From NCBI GenBank assembly GCA_033964015.1, contig JAWWUD010000052.1, positions 800,724 through 864,723 on the forward strand: a DNA stretch of 64,000 nucleotides. The letters run 5' to 3'. Positions 43,639-54,203 of this stretch are shown here, in pieces; the first letter of the stretch is position 1; each line of letters starts with the position of its first letter. This DNA is from Scolanthus callimorphus. Taxonomy: Eukaryota > Cnidaria > Anthozoa > Actiniaria > Edwardsiidae. Below the pieces are notes generated by a model that was given only the letters and a program-made list of their open reading frames with translations, was not told the DNA's origin and did no database searches. The position numbers and the translations under genes were made by a program.

Positions 43639-46434
43639 TGTTTTTTCCTTTTGACCAAGAGGGGGGATTCGTAAAAAATATGATGGCCTGGGGGGATCTG
43701 AAAATTTTTGCATTGTCAAAAAAATTTCCTCTGCCCCCCCCTGTAGTATACATAATGAATGCAGCCTAATTGATGTTTACCAGCAAATGTCAATAAAAAA
43801 CCAGGCAGTGACTTGGCAGGGATTAAACACCTTTCTCAAGTGGTGGGGGGGCGATTTTTTACTTGCCCAAAGCTCCTCATGGGTACCAAACATGGCGTCG
43901 CTTAGTTGATTTTCCCTCGTAATTTTGTTCGCGTATTTTTTACGAGGGAAAATACGTCTGAAATTCAGGCTACCAACAAGTGCGATTTGCTTGATTTCCT
44001 AGAACGGACCTCTAACAGGTACCTATCTGGAAAAAAATACACGTTCGAATTTTACCCCCTAAAAGGTACCAGAGGCCTGATTTTAAACCCTAAAAAGGTA
44101 CGACGAGCACCCCCGCCCAAAAAATATGGGAGTCCCTCCCGGGATAGTGTATCCCATATTTCCCATATGTATAGTGGTATCCCATATTTTCACTATCCGC
44201 CCCCCCCCCCCCTCCCCCTTCAGAAATTTCTAGATCCGTCACCTGTTACTTGTTTTTGTTTTTGGTCCGGTGTAGCTTGCGATAGTCATTGTCGCTAAAT
44301 GGTAGTCAGTAAGTCACAAGCCAGAGCTGTGTGCAACTGTAAAAAGGGAAGCCATTCAGGTGCAAGGCCCTCTATGGCTGGTTATGGTGCAAACCATTTA
44401 TACATTTCGATCAGTTTATCGCCTAGGACGGCGAGACAAACTCTGTTTATTCACTCGCTCCAAATGGAATAGCCAGAACATGATTGTACTTTTTTTCAAC
44501 CTGAATTTCCGTGGGATCTTTTTGAATGATACGCTCCCCTGACCTGATAGTACTGAAATACTTGCCTGTCTTCCGCGCGATTTCCGTGAGCACTTCGGAC
44601 TCCAACCAGAATACCCGATTGTGGACAAGTGTAATCCAGCCTACCATCCCAGTCGTTAACATAAAAACGGCTCCACGAACACGCTCTTGGGTTCAACTGA
44701 GGGGTTCGTTTGCAGTAAAAGGCAAAGCGGCGATCTCCGTATTTGGAACTGTACGTAGAGTAAATCTGGATATGCTCCAACCTAGAGGGAATAGAGATGA
44801 ACAGCGAAAAACCTTATCACTGTATGCATTGCTACGTACGCAAGGGCTCAAAATTCCATGCGATTGGCTATTGGTGATTTTTAGCTGTCAATCAGAAAAC
44901 CAAAACGCTCTGATTCGGCTACTTCAGTGGGTCGACATTGACTGCAAATGTTACCTAAAATGATTTTAAGCTATCCTTTGGCTTCCTAGCCTACAATGAA
45001 TAGCTTTCTGGTTCAAAAAACTTGGCATTACAATTTCCTTCCGTAGAATCGCCTGGGTCGAGGGGGGTCGAGTCGCGCGCGGGCTACTGTGGGTATTTTA
45101 GCGTGGTTACCAAACCAAAATCAATGGGGACAGATCGAGAACTCGAGTCTCTGTGATTCCTGCAAGTTTTCATTCAAAATTTCACAATTTTCTTGCTACA
45201 TTTGCCAAAATCTTCATCAAAAGAGGATCTCCTGTCACTTCCTTATAAGGTAAATGATTCCAAATATGGTTTTGGCCTTGAGGTGTTGAAAAACCATATC
45301 AAGATAGCAGTGTCGCCATTCTAGAGATTGACCGGGCTTCCTGTGGTATCTTGGCTACCTTGTTTCCAGGTTCTTGACCGTGAACAACACAGTGGAAAAT
45401 GCACATAGCATCTTCCTCGAGTATATTTCAGTTTTGGTTGAGTTTTAAGCTTTCTATGCCAATAGAAATAGTGAAAAACTTACTGGGATTCCAAATATGG
45501 TATGTAGATATTTCCTTATAAGGAAGTTGGAGAAAGTCGACACTTTTTCAAGGGAACTATCTTGATATGGACAATTTTGGTTAGGGATTGTTTCATATGG
45601 GAGGTCAGTCTCGTACCGCTAGACGTTATTTTTTGCGTCTCTTGCAGTGATTTCTCTAGAAAATGTTTGGAGGCGTAGGGACTGGGAACGAGTATTACAC
45701 GGCGCGCAATGAACTGTGGGATAGGCGTGATAGGCTTCCGAATTTGTCTCTGCGCGCATATCCTATAACTTAGACTTTCTTAAAAAAGTCATTTAAAACG
45801 ATTGATGAGAGGACCTCGCCATACCAAGAAAGTGCTGTCGTTTTTATGGCAAATCCGCGCGGGTTGCCTGTGGTGTTCAAAACGTGACTCAGGCCCCTCG
45901 GCGGGGAATAAAAACAAAATGGCGATCAAGCGAAGGATGTTTCTCGAGTATCTGCAAGTTTGGTCAATTTTCCTGCTTTTTCGCTAAGATGAGGAAAAGT
46001 ACTTACAGACTTTCCAAAAAAGGTAAGGGGGGATTTCCTAATAAGGAAGTTTTGCAACGTCGGCAAAACGACAGCTTTTGTCGAATTTTCTTGATATGTC
46101 TGTCCATTGATGAGAGGACGACTTGGAGCAAGTCTACCTATAACTCTGCGGGCCCTGTTAAAACTATCCCATAGCTCCCTGCGCGCCCTGCTAAAACTAT
46201 CCCACAAATCTTTGCGCGCCCTCAAAAAAAAAAACGAAAAGAGTCTGGGTACGAACTGTACGGAGGTACGCAAGTAGAGGCAAAGGCGACTGACTCACCG
46301 TGTCGGCATTGAAACTTCACAGAGCGATCAAAATGGTTGTTAAAATGCCACCGCCTTTTCGGAGAGGCTTCGCCATGGACGGCGAAGAGGAACATCGCGA
46401 GGGCCACAATTAATAGAGGTGCAAAACGTAACAT
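37988..46434 (-). CDS. dermatopontin-like secreted protein, gene D1 (partial, three exons found)
   Basis: Exon 1 is 46434-46299 (ATG start; a leader of about 21 hydrophobic residues ending AVHG; then RRWHFNNHFDRSVKFQC; donor CACG|GTGAGT). Exon 2 is 44781-44566 (acceptor CCCTCTAG; donor GACAG|GCAAGT, a GC donor; SSKYGDRRFAFYC, FYVNDWDGRLDYTCP, SAHGNRAED). Exon 3 is 38146-37988 (acceptor TTTTAG; RHNFKCCLL, SCATTFYVHD, GSYLVGAKSYHSN; donor AAGA|GTGAGT). Structure and phases parallel gene D2, except that exon 2 is 216 bp against 217 in D2, so the exon 1-2 junction is one base out of frame. I did not find the short last exon (expected DRxWxFxxC). The role expected from the family is extracellular, in matrix or aggregation. 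Introns contain a LINE, the 80-bp satellite and element H2. It is a tandem paralogue of D2. Confidence 0.8.
38413..38895 (-). pseudogene. LINE C-terminal piece (3' part of a split copy)
   Basis: The minus strand gives KFKTKYKLEHYLN, HRISLTKLRLSNHCLEIETG (compare HRIALTKLRLSNHSLAIETG in the 22-kb LINE), CQIC-(x11)-H-x3-C zinc knuckle (EDEQHFLTHC), and AIAKFVHECFLLRKD with a stop. It continues the piece at 39962-40165. Confidence 0.85.
38896..39961. mobile_element. ~1.07-kb insertion splitting a LINE
   Basis: It separates the LINE reading QQRLEDI (39965-40000) from FQRWMTE (38880-38900), which are adjacent in the related LINE (RQRLCDI-EQQAW). Inside are two about 130-bp direct repeats, 39352-39480 and 39783-39912 (CGCTTAAAAAATTGCTTGAA / TTAGAACTTAGCCC). 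Ends: CAACTAGCTGATGCCCGTG and ...CGATTTTCCTTACGGTATTA. Class unknown. Confidence 0.65.
39962..40165 (-). pseudogene. LINE piece (5' part of a split copy)
   Basis: The minus strand reads NPEFWHQKLKTILQQMGMGD and IIQQRLEDI, homologous to KEFWHKKLKSILDLAGMSD and SVRQRLCDI in the LINE at 22.1-23.8 kb. It stops at a poly-G run (40170-40189). Confidence 0.8.
40186..40300. repeat. end of a TIR family (GACTCCCATATTTTTGGGG...)
   Basis: GACTCCCATAT-TTTGG...GGTGCTCGTCG marks the terminus, followed by AAACATGGCGTCGCTTAGTT. The inverse terminus with CGACGAGCACCCCCGCCC and ATGGGAGTCC is at 44100-44138. Both copies share the AAACATGGCGTCGCTTAGTT block (40254 and 43889). Confidence 0.7.
40330..40845. other. 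intron of D1, nothing recognised
   Basis: No gene or repeat identified. Confidence 0.4.
40850..41790. repeat. ~80-bp satellite, about 12 copies
   Basis: Unit core: CCACGGATAAACTAGTATCC, AAGTGATATCC, AAACTTGTTTTAAAATCAGG, C(A/C)GGGAAAGTTA(C/T)GAAATTTTGATA. CGGATAAAC recurs at about 40882, 40952, 41032, 41111, 41190, 41271, 41350 and onward, a period of 70-81 (mostly 79-81). Confidence 0.95.
42999..43110. mobile_element. 112-bp MITE with 10-bp target duplication
   Basis: TIR TAGCCTGAGTATCAGG / CCTGATACTCAGGCTA, flanked by TTGCACTACT on both sides (42989-42998, 43111-43120). A 10-bp duplication indicates the Mutator (MULE) group. Inserted into element H2. Confidence 0.93.
43602..43636. repeat. 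poly-G tract (~35)
   Basis: Within element H2. Confidence 0.95.
43857..44138. mobile_element. member of the GGTGCTCGTCG TIR family (inverse end)
   Basis: Right terminus CGACGAGCACCCCCGCCC...ATGGGAGTCC. The left side holds GCTCCTCATG and AAACATGGCGTCGCTTAGTT, shared with 40.2-40.3 kb. Chance ORF only. Confidence 0.6.
44790..45290. other. intron 1 of D1, nothing recognised
   Basis: No gene. It ends at the MITE starting near 45296. Confidence 0.4.
45296..45576. mobile_element. MITE with CCATATCAAGATAG ends, copy A
   Basis: Perfect 14-bp TIR CCATATCAAGATAG / CTATCTTGATATGG. Interior about 85-90% like 60147-60411 (CAGTGTCGCC, GAGTATATT, TTCCTTATAAGGAAGTTGGA, TCGACACTTTTTCAAGGGAA). No ORF. Confidence 0.9.
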
Positions 46435-46519
46435 CGTTTCAGTTTCAGTTTCTGTTCACCGCTGTTTTTATTCGGATCTAGAAATAGATAGATAAATAAA
46501 AATGGGCGATAGACAGTAA

Positions 46520-46780
46520 GCAATTATTGGATGAGGTTGAGCATGACATCGATAATAGACCTCCTCGGCTTGGGCGTAATGTTTTGCCATTTCAGATCAC
46601 GTGGCATTCCTATGAGTATTCTATCTTTCTTTTCTGCTACACACCGAAGGATATATGAATATGGAGCCCAAGCCGAGGAGGTCTATTGGCAAGGCGGAGG
46701 TTTGGGTTATCTGCCGAAGCGAAGCTGAGATAACACAAACCTAGGACTTGACGAATCAAGTCCAATACAATCCAATAATT
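46520..46780. mobile_element. palindromic MITE, CAATTATTGGAT ends
   Basis: CAATTATTGGAT near 46520 and ATCCAATAATTG near 46768. An inner inverted pair AATAGACCTCCTCGGCTTGG / CCAAGCCGAGGAGGTCTATT lies at about 46552 and 46668. It lies just upstream of D1 exon 1. Confidence 0.8.
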
Positions 46781-46784
46781 GTTT

Positions 46785-47780
46785 TATTATTCATTGTCTG
46801 ACACAAATTCAATTTCTTGAGTCGAACACGTCGCAAAGCGAGCAGCCATCGTAAAAAGAAAAGATCCAAAGACACAAAACAAACAATTTGCCGCGCATTT
46901 GTAATTTCACACAAAATACCGTTGAAATAACTTTCTGAAATAACCCGCTGAAATAACTCGGTCCAATAACCTTACAGACAACTGTTTCCACTGAAAATAG
47001 CGCGGGCTCGGTCCAATAACCTCTACAGACAACTGTTCCCGCTGAAAATAATGCAGGCGTTTGCAAACTGCCAGAATTGTGCGTAGACTTTGAGCCAATC
47101 AGAAAACGATTACTGAGTACAATGAAAATAATAAACAATGTGCTACGGTGCGGGCAGTCAAATTTGACGAGGAATGGAAGTTATTTATGATGGCTTTGCA
47201 CCGATGGCTTCGCTGGATTAGATTTTCGTTTTTGCTTTATCAAGATCGCCGACGTTCATCGTTAACGATACCCCGATATTACGATGCAATTTCGCTGCCC
47301 GTGGGGTATTGTGAAATCGGGGTTCGACTGAATACCTTTGAAACAGACCTAAGATTATTTGGATAATTATAATTGTATAATTGTTTAATTTGTAAACTAG
47401 CTCAATATGCGTATTAAGCGTTCTAGCCAATAAAGTAAAGTTCACAGTCAGGAGTAGTAGTCTCCCTCTACTACCTAGTGTAGAATTGAATATATGTGGG
47501 TGGCTTGTCCAAAAAATGATGCAGCAAAAAAAACAAAGTACTTACCGCAGAGAAAAGAGTGCACAGTAAAGCTTGTGAACGTCGACAGTGTCTGTTGTGC
47601 ATTGTCCGCTATTATAACCAACTGCGTGGCTCAGCGCTCACCAAAGCGTCATCAAAACGTTCCATCATTGGTTAATCGGATTATTTACCCTTTCCTTTGG
47701 TGCAATATTAGTTGACTCATTTTAAGCGGAAAATTTAAAGTAGCACGAAGGCGGATAATTTCAATAAATGAATTCGAAGG
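46785..47780. other. intergenic, one doubled block
   Basis: GGTCCAATAACC-T-ACAGACAACTGTT and CGCTGAAAATA recur at 46960-47005 and 47010-47052. No gene seen. Confidence 0.45.
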
Positions 47781-47786
47781 TCATTT

Positions 47787-47925
47787 AAAATTTCCGCTCT
47801 CCAATAGCGTTTAGCGTAAGAAATATTACCAACAAAATACCTCCTCGAAAAGCGGAAACTATTAAGGCACCTATTTAGCTATAACAAATGGAAAGCAATG
47901 TAGCATGGTGACTGCGGTTGTGTAG
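47787..47925. repeat. dispersed repeat R2, copy A
   Basis: GGTCATTTAAAATTTCCGCT ... ACCAACAAAATACCTC-CTCGAAAAGCGGAAA ... CAAATG-AAAGCAAT. Copy B is at 50966-51110. Confidence 0.8.
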
Positions 47926-48074
47926 TCGTTTACTTGGAGTTGAATGCGTTACGAAGTTTTGACGCTATTGATATTGAAAAGATTGTTTATTCAGAAGAAG
48001 TTACTATATGATTCCTGTCTCGCATCGTCATCGTCATCATCATCATCATCATCAGTTCTATTTAGAAACCCCTG

Positions 48075-48470
48075 CTTTGACTCTATCTCGCTTGCTGATT
48101 GGCTGAAATCGAGGGAGTTTTTTGTGGAATTACATGGCTGCAAAAGTAGAATTCAATGAAAACCCCGGACACTCACGAACTTAAATTTCAACACGACAAA
48201 TTTTCAATCTATCAAGCGAAAAAGCGAGAACAATTACTTTCTGAAGTTTTAAACTCTGACATAACACTGTATGAAATGTCTTTTCGTCAACGAAGACGCT
48301 TCGCTATACCAAGATACAGTTTGGCAATGGCTTCCTTGGCGCGCGTAAAGCCTTTTTTCTAAATTATCAAATCAATAAAACCTCCTCCTCGCTGCGCGAC
48401 TCGGGCGATATCGACTTGCATTTATTGTGCATGCAATTCCCTCGTCGGGTAATGGATTTACCTATATAAT
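48075..48470. repeat. dispersed repeat family R1, copy B
   Basis: Matches 4095-4605 (see there) but lacks its internal hairpin. A CATCAT microsatellite (48026-48052) precedes it. Confidence 0.8.
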
Positions 48471-48537
48471 AATATAACATTTACGGTATCACATTGCTCT
48501 TCCAGCGACCCGCAAAAGAAACACTATACTATGGTTA

Positions 48538-48766
48538 AGCCCTGGCTAAACTGGACACATGTAGTGCGCAACATTGTAGCCGGGCACATGTTTCCTTTAT
48601 GAGTTTCCACTTTAGCCGTGAGATACATTGTTGCGCGAGACAAATTTGGAGCCGGGACACAAAGAAATGTTTCTTCGCGTGTGATGTTTCCTAGTTTAAC
48701 CACTCGGAGAAACATGCAGGACAAAATGTTGCTGCGCGCTACATGCGTCTTAGTTTAGCCGTAGCT
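48538..48766. mobile_element. 229-bp MITE with TTA target duplication
   Basis: Imperfect inverted arms AGCCCTGGCTAAACT...ACATGTAG-GCGCAACAT and the inverse ATGTTGCTGCGCGCTACATG...AGTTTAGCCGTAGCT. TTA on both flanks (48535-48537, 48767-48769). Harbinger-type target choice. Confidence 0.8.
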
Positions 48767-48774
48767 TTATAAAA

Positions 48775-49970
48775 TAAATTCCAATAAAATAGAGAACTAC
48801 AAAAAGTTGCAAACAATCTATTTGTAAGTTACTAATTAAAACAATTATTCACACAAGGGTTTGTCTAAATGACTGGATATTGGTTGAGGACTTAGATGCG
48901 AAGAAGCCACTTCGTCTAGCTTTGTCACTTTCGAAGTGGCCTGCAACATAACCTCAGGCAGGATCGTTGACGTACTTGAATCAGGGTTTGGATGGGGTTA
49001 TTACTGACTATTACGACAAATGGGCATAAAAGTTACCGAATAGCTACCGACAAATTTGGATAAGAAATACTGATTAACGACAAAAGTGTTTACAGGCTAC
49101 TTACATTTTGCAAATTATTCCAGCCAGTTTATTTAATAAAAAGTTTATTCTGAGAAATAGCGAGTGCTTTTTTGAACTTTTCTACGCCTGGTAGTAAACA
49201 GGTGAATTCCGTTCAATTGTGACACTTCATGAGGTTCAAATTATGAGAGATTACTGAATTTCAATAATTACAACTGACACTCTCCTTAGATGATCTTTCA
49301 GGGGATTAATGGTTCTTTTCACGGAAATGAAATTAGACAAGATGACGTGTGCGCGCATGCGCAAACGAACAACTTAAAAAGAAACTCATTCCCGTGTCAA
49401 TGTATGCTTACTATTGGAATATGAGTAAAACCATGCTAAACGACAACTGAGAAAAACATGTCTGCATTATCGTGAGATAAACTACTACAAGTAAAAAGGA
49501 AACCAACAACGTGTCCCACATGGATCTCTAACACACTCTTCAGGCCTATAAATACGTTGGTGATGCATAATTTATTAGTTGATTGCTCACTAACGGTACA
49601 AGGGGCGTCCTTATATGGTCTGGTGGCCGGGCGTACTCTCACCCATAGGTATCTAGCTACTGAGCAATTCAACACCAGGATAGCGACTGTCAGGGCTGAA
49701 ATCTCTGGCGTGGGCGTAAGAAACCGTACGGTCGCCATACGACGCTTCAGCTCTTTGTCTGGAAGTATGGTCCTATTTTTTTCTTTTTCTCGAGTCAAGC
49801 AAATGCTGAATTTGCATTGGTATGGGTATGGGCAGGCAAATTATTGATATTACTTGCACGACTCACAAAAGCAGTTCAAAATTATTTCCATCATTTTATC
49901 ACAAACAACAAATGGCCTTACCACCGGCACCGAGTTAAAAAAGCTATCCACTCCGCTCCAGAATCCCTCA
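48775..49970. other. no gene recognised; opposing 96-120 aa ORFs
   Basis: Two overlapping ORFs on opposite strands occur at 49436-49847. The plus frame (LTVQGASLYGLVAGRTLTHR ...) has no stop for 96 codons and reads protein-like, but I know no family with it. Confidence 0.35.
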
Positions 49971-49973
49971 TTG

Positions 49974-50413
49974 ACTCCCATATTCTTTGGTCGGGGATGA
50001 TCGTCGTATCTTTTAGGGGTTAAAATCGCTGGGGTTTGGTCTCATTTAGGGCTGTTCTTGATCTTCAATACATTTAGGGAGATTGGTATCTTTAAGATTG
50101 GTATCTTTAAATGTTGTTTCTCACGATGGTGTTTCTAAAAACCGCGCAAGAAAGAGAGATTATATTACTCGATGAGGACGATAAATTAGACAACATTAAA
50201 GGCAGCATTTTAGTCAAACACGGAAATTTCTTGATGGGTATCTTTTTACCTGTTACCTGTCTCCTTCGCGCCTACTTGGCACATAAGGCCTCATCTTTTA
50301 AGGGTAACTTTGGGGCTTTTAGGGTAAGAAATTATTTGAGCTACGCCATGTTTGATCTTTTAGGGGTGAAACTGAACATCTCCGACGATCATCCCTGACC
50401 AAAAGATATGGGA
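49974..50413. mobile_element. ~440-bp TIR element, GACTCCCATAT ends
   Basis: Left end GACTCCCATATTCTTTGGTC-GGGGATGATCGTCG; right end CGACGATCATCCCTGACC-AAAAGATATGGGAGTC. TTTTAGGGGTTAAAATCG-type repeats lie inside. Same family as 40.19, 44.13 and 54.81 kb. Confidence 0.85.
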
Positions 50414-50607
50414 GTCCCCCCCCCCAGACTTGTGGTTAGTCATGCGTGTGAACTAATAATAAATACACACTTTTATTGCTCATATTTTCATAGTTTCTTT
50501 ACGAGGTTGATCATTAACTTAGTTTTACCGATCACCGACAAAGGCCGCCAAATTTAACCGATAACCGACATCCAGACCCCTGTTTGAATTGTTCGCTGTT
50601 TTATAAG

Positions 50608-50950
50608 AATGACGTCACTGTTACAGACTACGAAAACAGCGCGCGCTTCACGAGTAATTTCTAAACACAGCGTAGGGTCTAAAACTCACAACATTTCCTA
50701 CAATTTTGACAGAAAATAAAAACGATTTCTGGCAAATATTTCATCGTGTTCAAGATAGATTTCGAAGAGTATCAGTGGTACATTTAGTGAATGAGCTTTC
50801 CAGAGGCTATGCATGTTATTTTCATGAGGGGTCGTGAAAAAGCTTATAAATTGATTTTTGTTTTCTCGCTCACAAAATTTTCTCCCACATACGCGCGAGA
50901 GAAGTAACATTTATGTGCAGAGGCCTTTTTGCGAAGTTGAAACATACTAG
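50608..50950. repeat. dispersed repeat R3, copy A
   Basis: Shares with 63668-64000: GACGTCACTGTTA, GAAAACAGCGCGCG, GACAGAAAATAAAAACGATT and GAGCTTTCCAGAGGC. About 340 bp, same orientation. Confidence 0.85.
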
Positions 50951-50965
50951 AAAACAAAAAGGCGT

Positions 50966-51110
50966 AGGTCATTTAAAAATTTAGCTCTCCAAGATCAAGC
51001 GTTTAATTTTGCGCAAGAAAGATCACCAACAAAATACCTCTCGAAAAGCGGAAAATATTAACCGTATTTAACAAATGAAAAGCAATTTTGCACGGGAGAC
51101 TGTGGTTTTG
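50966..51110. repeat. dispersed repeat R2, copy B
   Basis: See 47787. It directly precedes the H1-like element copy. Confidence 0.75.
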
Positions 51111-51113
51111 AAA

Positions 51114-51960
51114 GGGACGTGTCATTATTTTTCGGGGGGAGGGCTCCTATTTTTGTGGGGAGGGTCCTAATTTTTTTCGCGTGTCTAAAGGGAGGGTCCA
51201 AATTTTTTTTTGCTCCTATTCGGGGCAGGGTCCAATAATTTTTTCAGCAACTTCTCTATCATTTGCATTTTTCTACTTAACTTCAGTACATAATAACAAT
51301 TTCGCCGCGCTTCGCGGGCATAAACAATAACATCTAACAGTCTTATATACTCTTTGAGAACTCGCGCAACGAAGACACAACCCTCGCGCCGCTTATAAGA
51401 AGGAGTAAAAAATACCCCCCCCCCCCCCAAAAAAAAAAAAATAAAATAAATAAATAAATAAATACCTTACAGTGATAGGCCTGCCGCGCAGTCACTATGT
51501 TCGAAAGAAGAACCCTTACCTAAGGTAAGCGTGGGTTTGACGTTACAAGCATAGAAATTCATAGAAATTCGTCATTTCCGCCGCGCTTCACGCACATGAA
51601 TAATTATAATTTCGTCATTGCGGCGCGCAGTTGCGCGCATGGATAAATATAACCTACAGGCTCGATCATCAATAGACGCTTTAATCTAACCTATGTAGTG
51701 AGGTAGCGCATTTCCTGGGCTGCTGAAAGGTTTTGTTTACTATACACGAAAAACGTAATGTTCATCTACCCTGTCTCTGAGGCTTCATGAAATACGTTTA
51801 TCAAAAATTTGGGCGCGCCTCGCGCGCAACGAAAGAAAAATGTTGGAGCCTTGATTTAAAACATAGGTACGCAATGCGTACGGGAAGCTATTTGCAAGGG
51901 TCTTGTTCGTCCAAGGTGTACAGATGCATGGGCGTTGGCAGAAATGGAACGTACGGAAAG
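51114..51960. mobile_element. partial copy of Harbinger-like element H1
   Basis: The left end GGGACGTGTCATTATTT and the following G-rich GGGAGGGTCC...TTTTTT repeats match 27958-28092. Later blocks (TTACAAGCATAGAAATTC, GGCTTCATGAAATACGTTTATCAAAA, GCGCGCAACGAA) match 28370-28660. No right terminus found. Contains C/A runs at 51415-51440. Confidence 0.8.
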
Positions 51961-51969
51961 GCTGAGACA

Positions 51970-53740
51970 CGAATTTAAAGAGCACAGGGAAAACTTTTCG
52001 CTGTCGATGTTGCATCATGCTGTTGTTGTTGACATTACAACTAAATGTTTGTTATTACTATCATGCTGATCCTCAAGAAATATGGAGCCCAAGCTTTTAA
52101 AGAGCATATGACCCAATCCAGTTTTAATACTTGAGAAAGCCCATGGGAAAATACCAATAATATTAAGAACATAATAATGAGGTTTTCCTGATTCGGAATG
52201 ATGATGTCATCATGTTATGAAATACCTAATATCTAATATTTTGTATTTCGGCCCGTAGTTAAGTCAACATGATGATGCCATCACTCAGAATCAGGAACAC
52301 CTCAATATCTCAATATCACCTCAAAAGATATCAAGGAGCTGTAAATGGCATTCTTCATATTTCAAAAGGGCTTTCGCTAGGTATTATTTTAAACTGGTCA
52401 TATGCTCTTTTAGTTGTAAAGAATAAAATCTTAATTTTTTTAAGGGTTTATGTGGCTGAAGTGATTGAAAAATTGCTGGGGTTTTTTGTACTTGAGAATC
52501 AAGTCATGTTTTATCTAATATTTCTATTTCTGCTAGCCTGAGTTAACCGACTAGCCTCCTCTCCAGTCGAAAAGTTCCATCTGCAAAAGAGAGGTGTGAG
52601 CAACATAGCCACAGATAAGTCTCATACAGGTTGCATCACACTTACCAGATCTGGTTAGTCTTTGGGATGTGAAAAATGTCCAATAACCCCTGGAATGTTA
52701 AAACATTACCAGATCTGGGCAGTGTCAAACAAGTGTTATATGACATCTGGTTCTCCTTGAGGATACGTTTGGACCAGAGCAAAGGAGACTTCTGTTAACT
52801 TAGGGTACATTTTTGCCAGTTATGTTTTAGAGAAATCACAATTTTAGCAAGTTTTAGTAATTCTTTTAAAACACTACAAGCTATAGGTATACTGTTTCAA
52901 AAAGCAGTGGCTCACATTTTCTTGAACAATATTGTTTCTTACAAATTAACGTTTTATTAGCTTGGGCTCTGATGGTCTTCAAGGGTCAAAATGCTGTTGA
53001 AGAAATACCAGTTGAGTGATCATGAAAAACTAAAACCCATTACCTGAGACACAGGAAAACTGCAGACCCCTGATGCCTGTGAGCCAAACTATCTATTACT
53101 TTCCAGGGGTTCTGCATTTTTCCTGGCTCCCAGCAGGTCTTGGGTCTTTATTTTCAGGTCTTCATTTTCCATACACCCCCTGTTGAGTTTGTAATATGGC
53201 AGGACTCGAAATTAAAATTTATGCATAGTTTGACAATTTTAGACAATGTATCCCCAAAATTTAGGTGCGTTAGGACTAAAACGAAAACAAATTTAAGCTT
53301 TATATTCATATCGGGTACAATTTCGAGCCCTGCCTCAAAGGTGGCAAGATCCAGTTTTCATTAGGGGGAGTTTACATGGGAGCGATGTCACTCCTCTATG
53401 AGGGATAACTTATTTTGTTTTATTATCCTCCCTATGAGGCATTATCCCTTCCCATGTAAAGGCCTTAATGGCAAATAAACCATATTGTGATCTTATGGGT
53501 GTAAGTAAAAATAAAGTTACTATGTTGAGTTTACAAGTATTCTCTGTTTTGGTAGCATGATACATGTCGCCTAACTGAGGCCTTTGTCTTTATTTTGGAG
53601 TTTTATTTTGAAAGAGTTTCATGAAGGCTATACATTGAAAACAAAGCTGTGAGACCAGCTCGGACAACAACAAATCCCAGGAACAAATAGTCCACCAGTG
53701 GTGGATCAAGAAATGAAAAATGGGGGTTGATAATACAAAA
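51970..53740. other. non-coding; one small hairpin
   Basis: No gene recognised. A hairpin-like pair (ATGGGAGCGATGTCACTCCTC ... AAGGGATAATGCCTC) is present at 53375-53460 with TTTACATGGGA / TCCCATGTAAA ends. Confidence 0.45.
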
Positions 53741-53756
53741 AGAATGTACCAGACAT

Positions 53757-53860
53757 TTCAAAACATAGACATAGGCACTTTGTAAATGATTAAATTTACA
53801 TCGGTGTAATTCAATAATGAAATGAAATAATTAAAAGCAAAAACAAACATCTAGGATATA
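53757..53860 (-). repeat. LINE 3' end (minus orientation)
   Basis: Inverse of 54705-54812: CATAGACATAGGCACTTTGTA...TTTACATCGGTGTAATT. The 22-kb LINE has the analogous ...TTTATTGGAA...CCAATAAACCATGTCTACG end, so these are most likely short 3' stubs of the same family. Confidence 0.7.
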
Positions 53861-54176
53861 TATCTTATCAACTAATGGTCTATTACAAATCCTGCATTCT
53901 GATTGGCTGAGCTACTAATGGTCTATTAGTGATAGACGTGCCTGGCAAAACCACCACCTTTCTTTGCAAGAAAACTTGATTTTTTCATCATAAAAATAAT
54001 GTCATACATTGCCAAAACCGACCAACTAGTTGGTTTATACTAAAACAGTTAGACCTCTAAACCTCATGTGCTATGATATCAATAGACCATTCAGCCTTCG
54101 GCCTCATGGTCTATTCATCATAGCACATTCGGCCTTGAGGTCTAATTGTTAAATATACCAGAAAGATGAGAAAAGG

Positions 54177-54203
54177 GGGGGGGGGGGGGGGGGGGGGGGG
54201 GGG
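54177..54203. repeat. poly-G tract (~26)
   Basis: Homopolymer; further runs at 54489-54515 (G) and 55169-55197 (C). The latter two are inverse to each other with their neighbours (CCCCC-Gn-TTTTC). Confidence 0.95.

Larger units (their letters stand above)
42752..43766. mobile_element. 1.0-kb Harbinger-like element (H2)
   Basis: Long inverted ends beginning GGCTGCATTCATTATGTATA and continuing CTACAGGGGGGG-CAGAGGA. TAA on both flanks (42749-42751, 43767-43769). The interior has GCGCGC-TT-GCGCGCAT palindromes (43170, 43338) like element H1 and a G35 tract (43602-43636). No transposase ORF, so non-autonomous. It hosts a nested MITE at 42999. Confidence 0.9.

Noticed and set aside
43438..43769. 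Poly-Pro and poly-Gly ORFs
   Set aside because: Readings of the G35 homopolymer in element H2.
49436..49847. Overlapping 96-aa and 120-aa ORFs
   Set aside because: No recognisable family, opposite strands overlap, surrounded by repeats.
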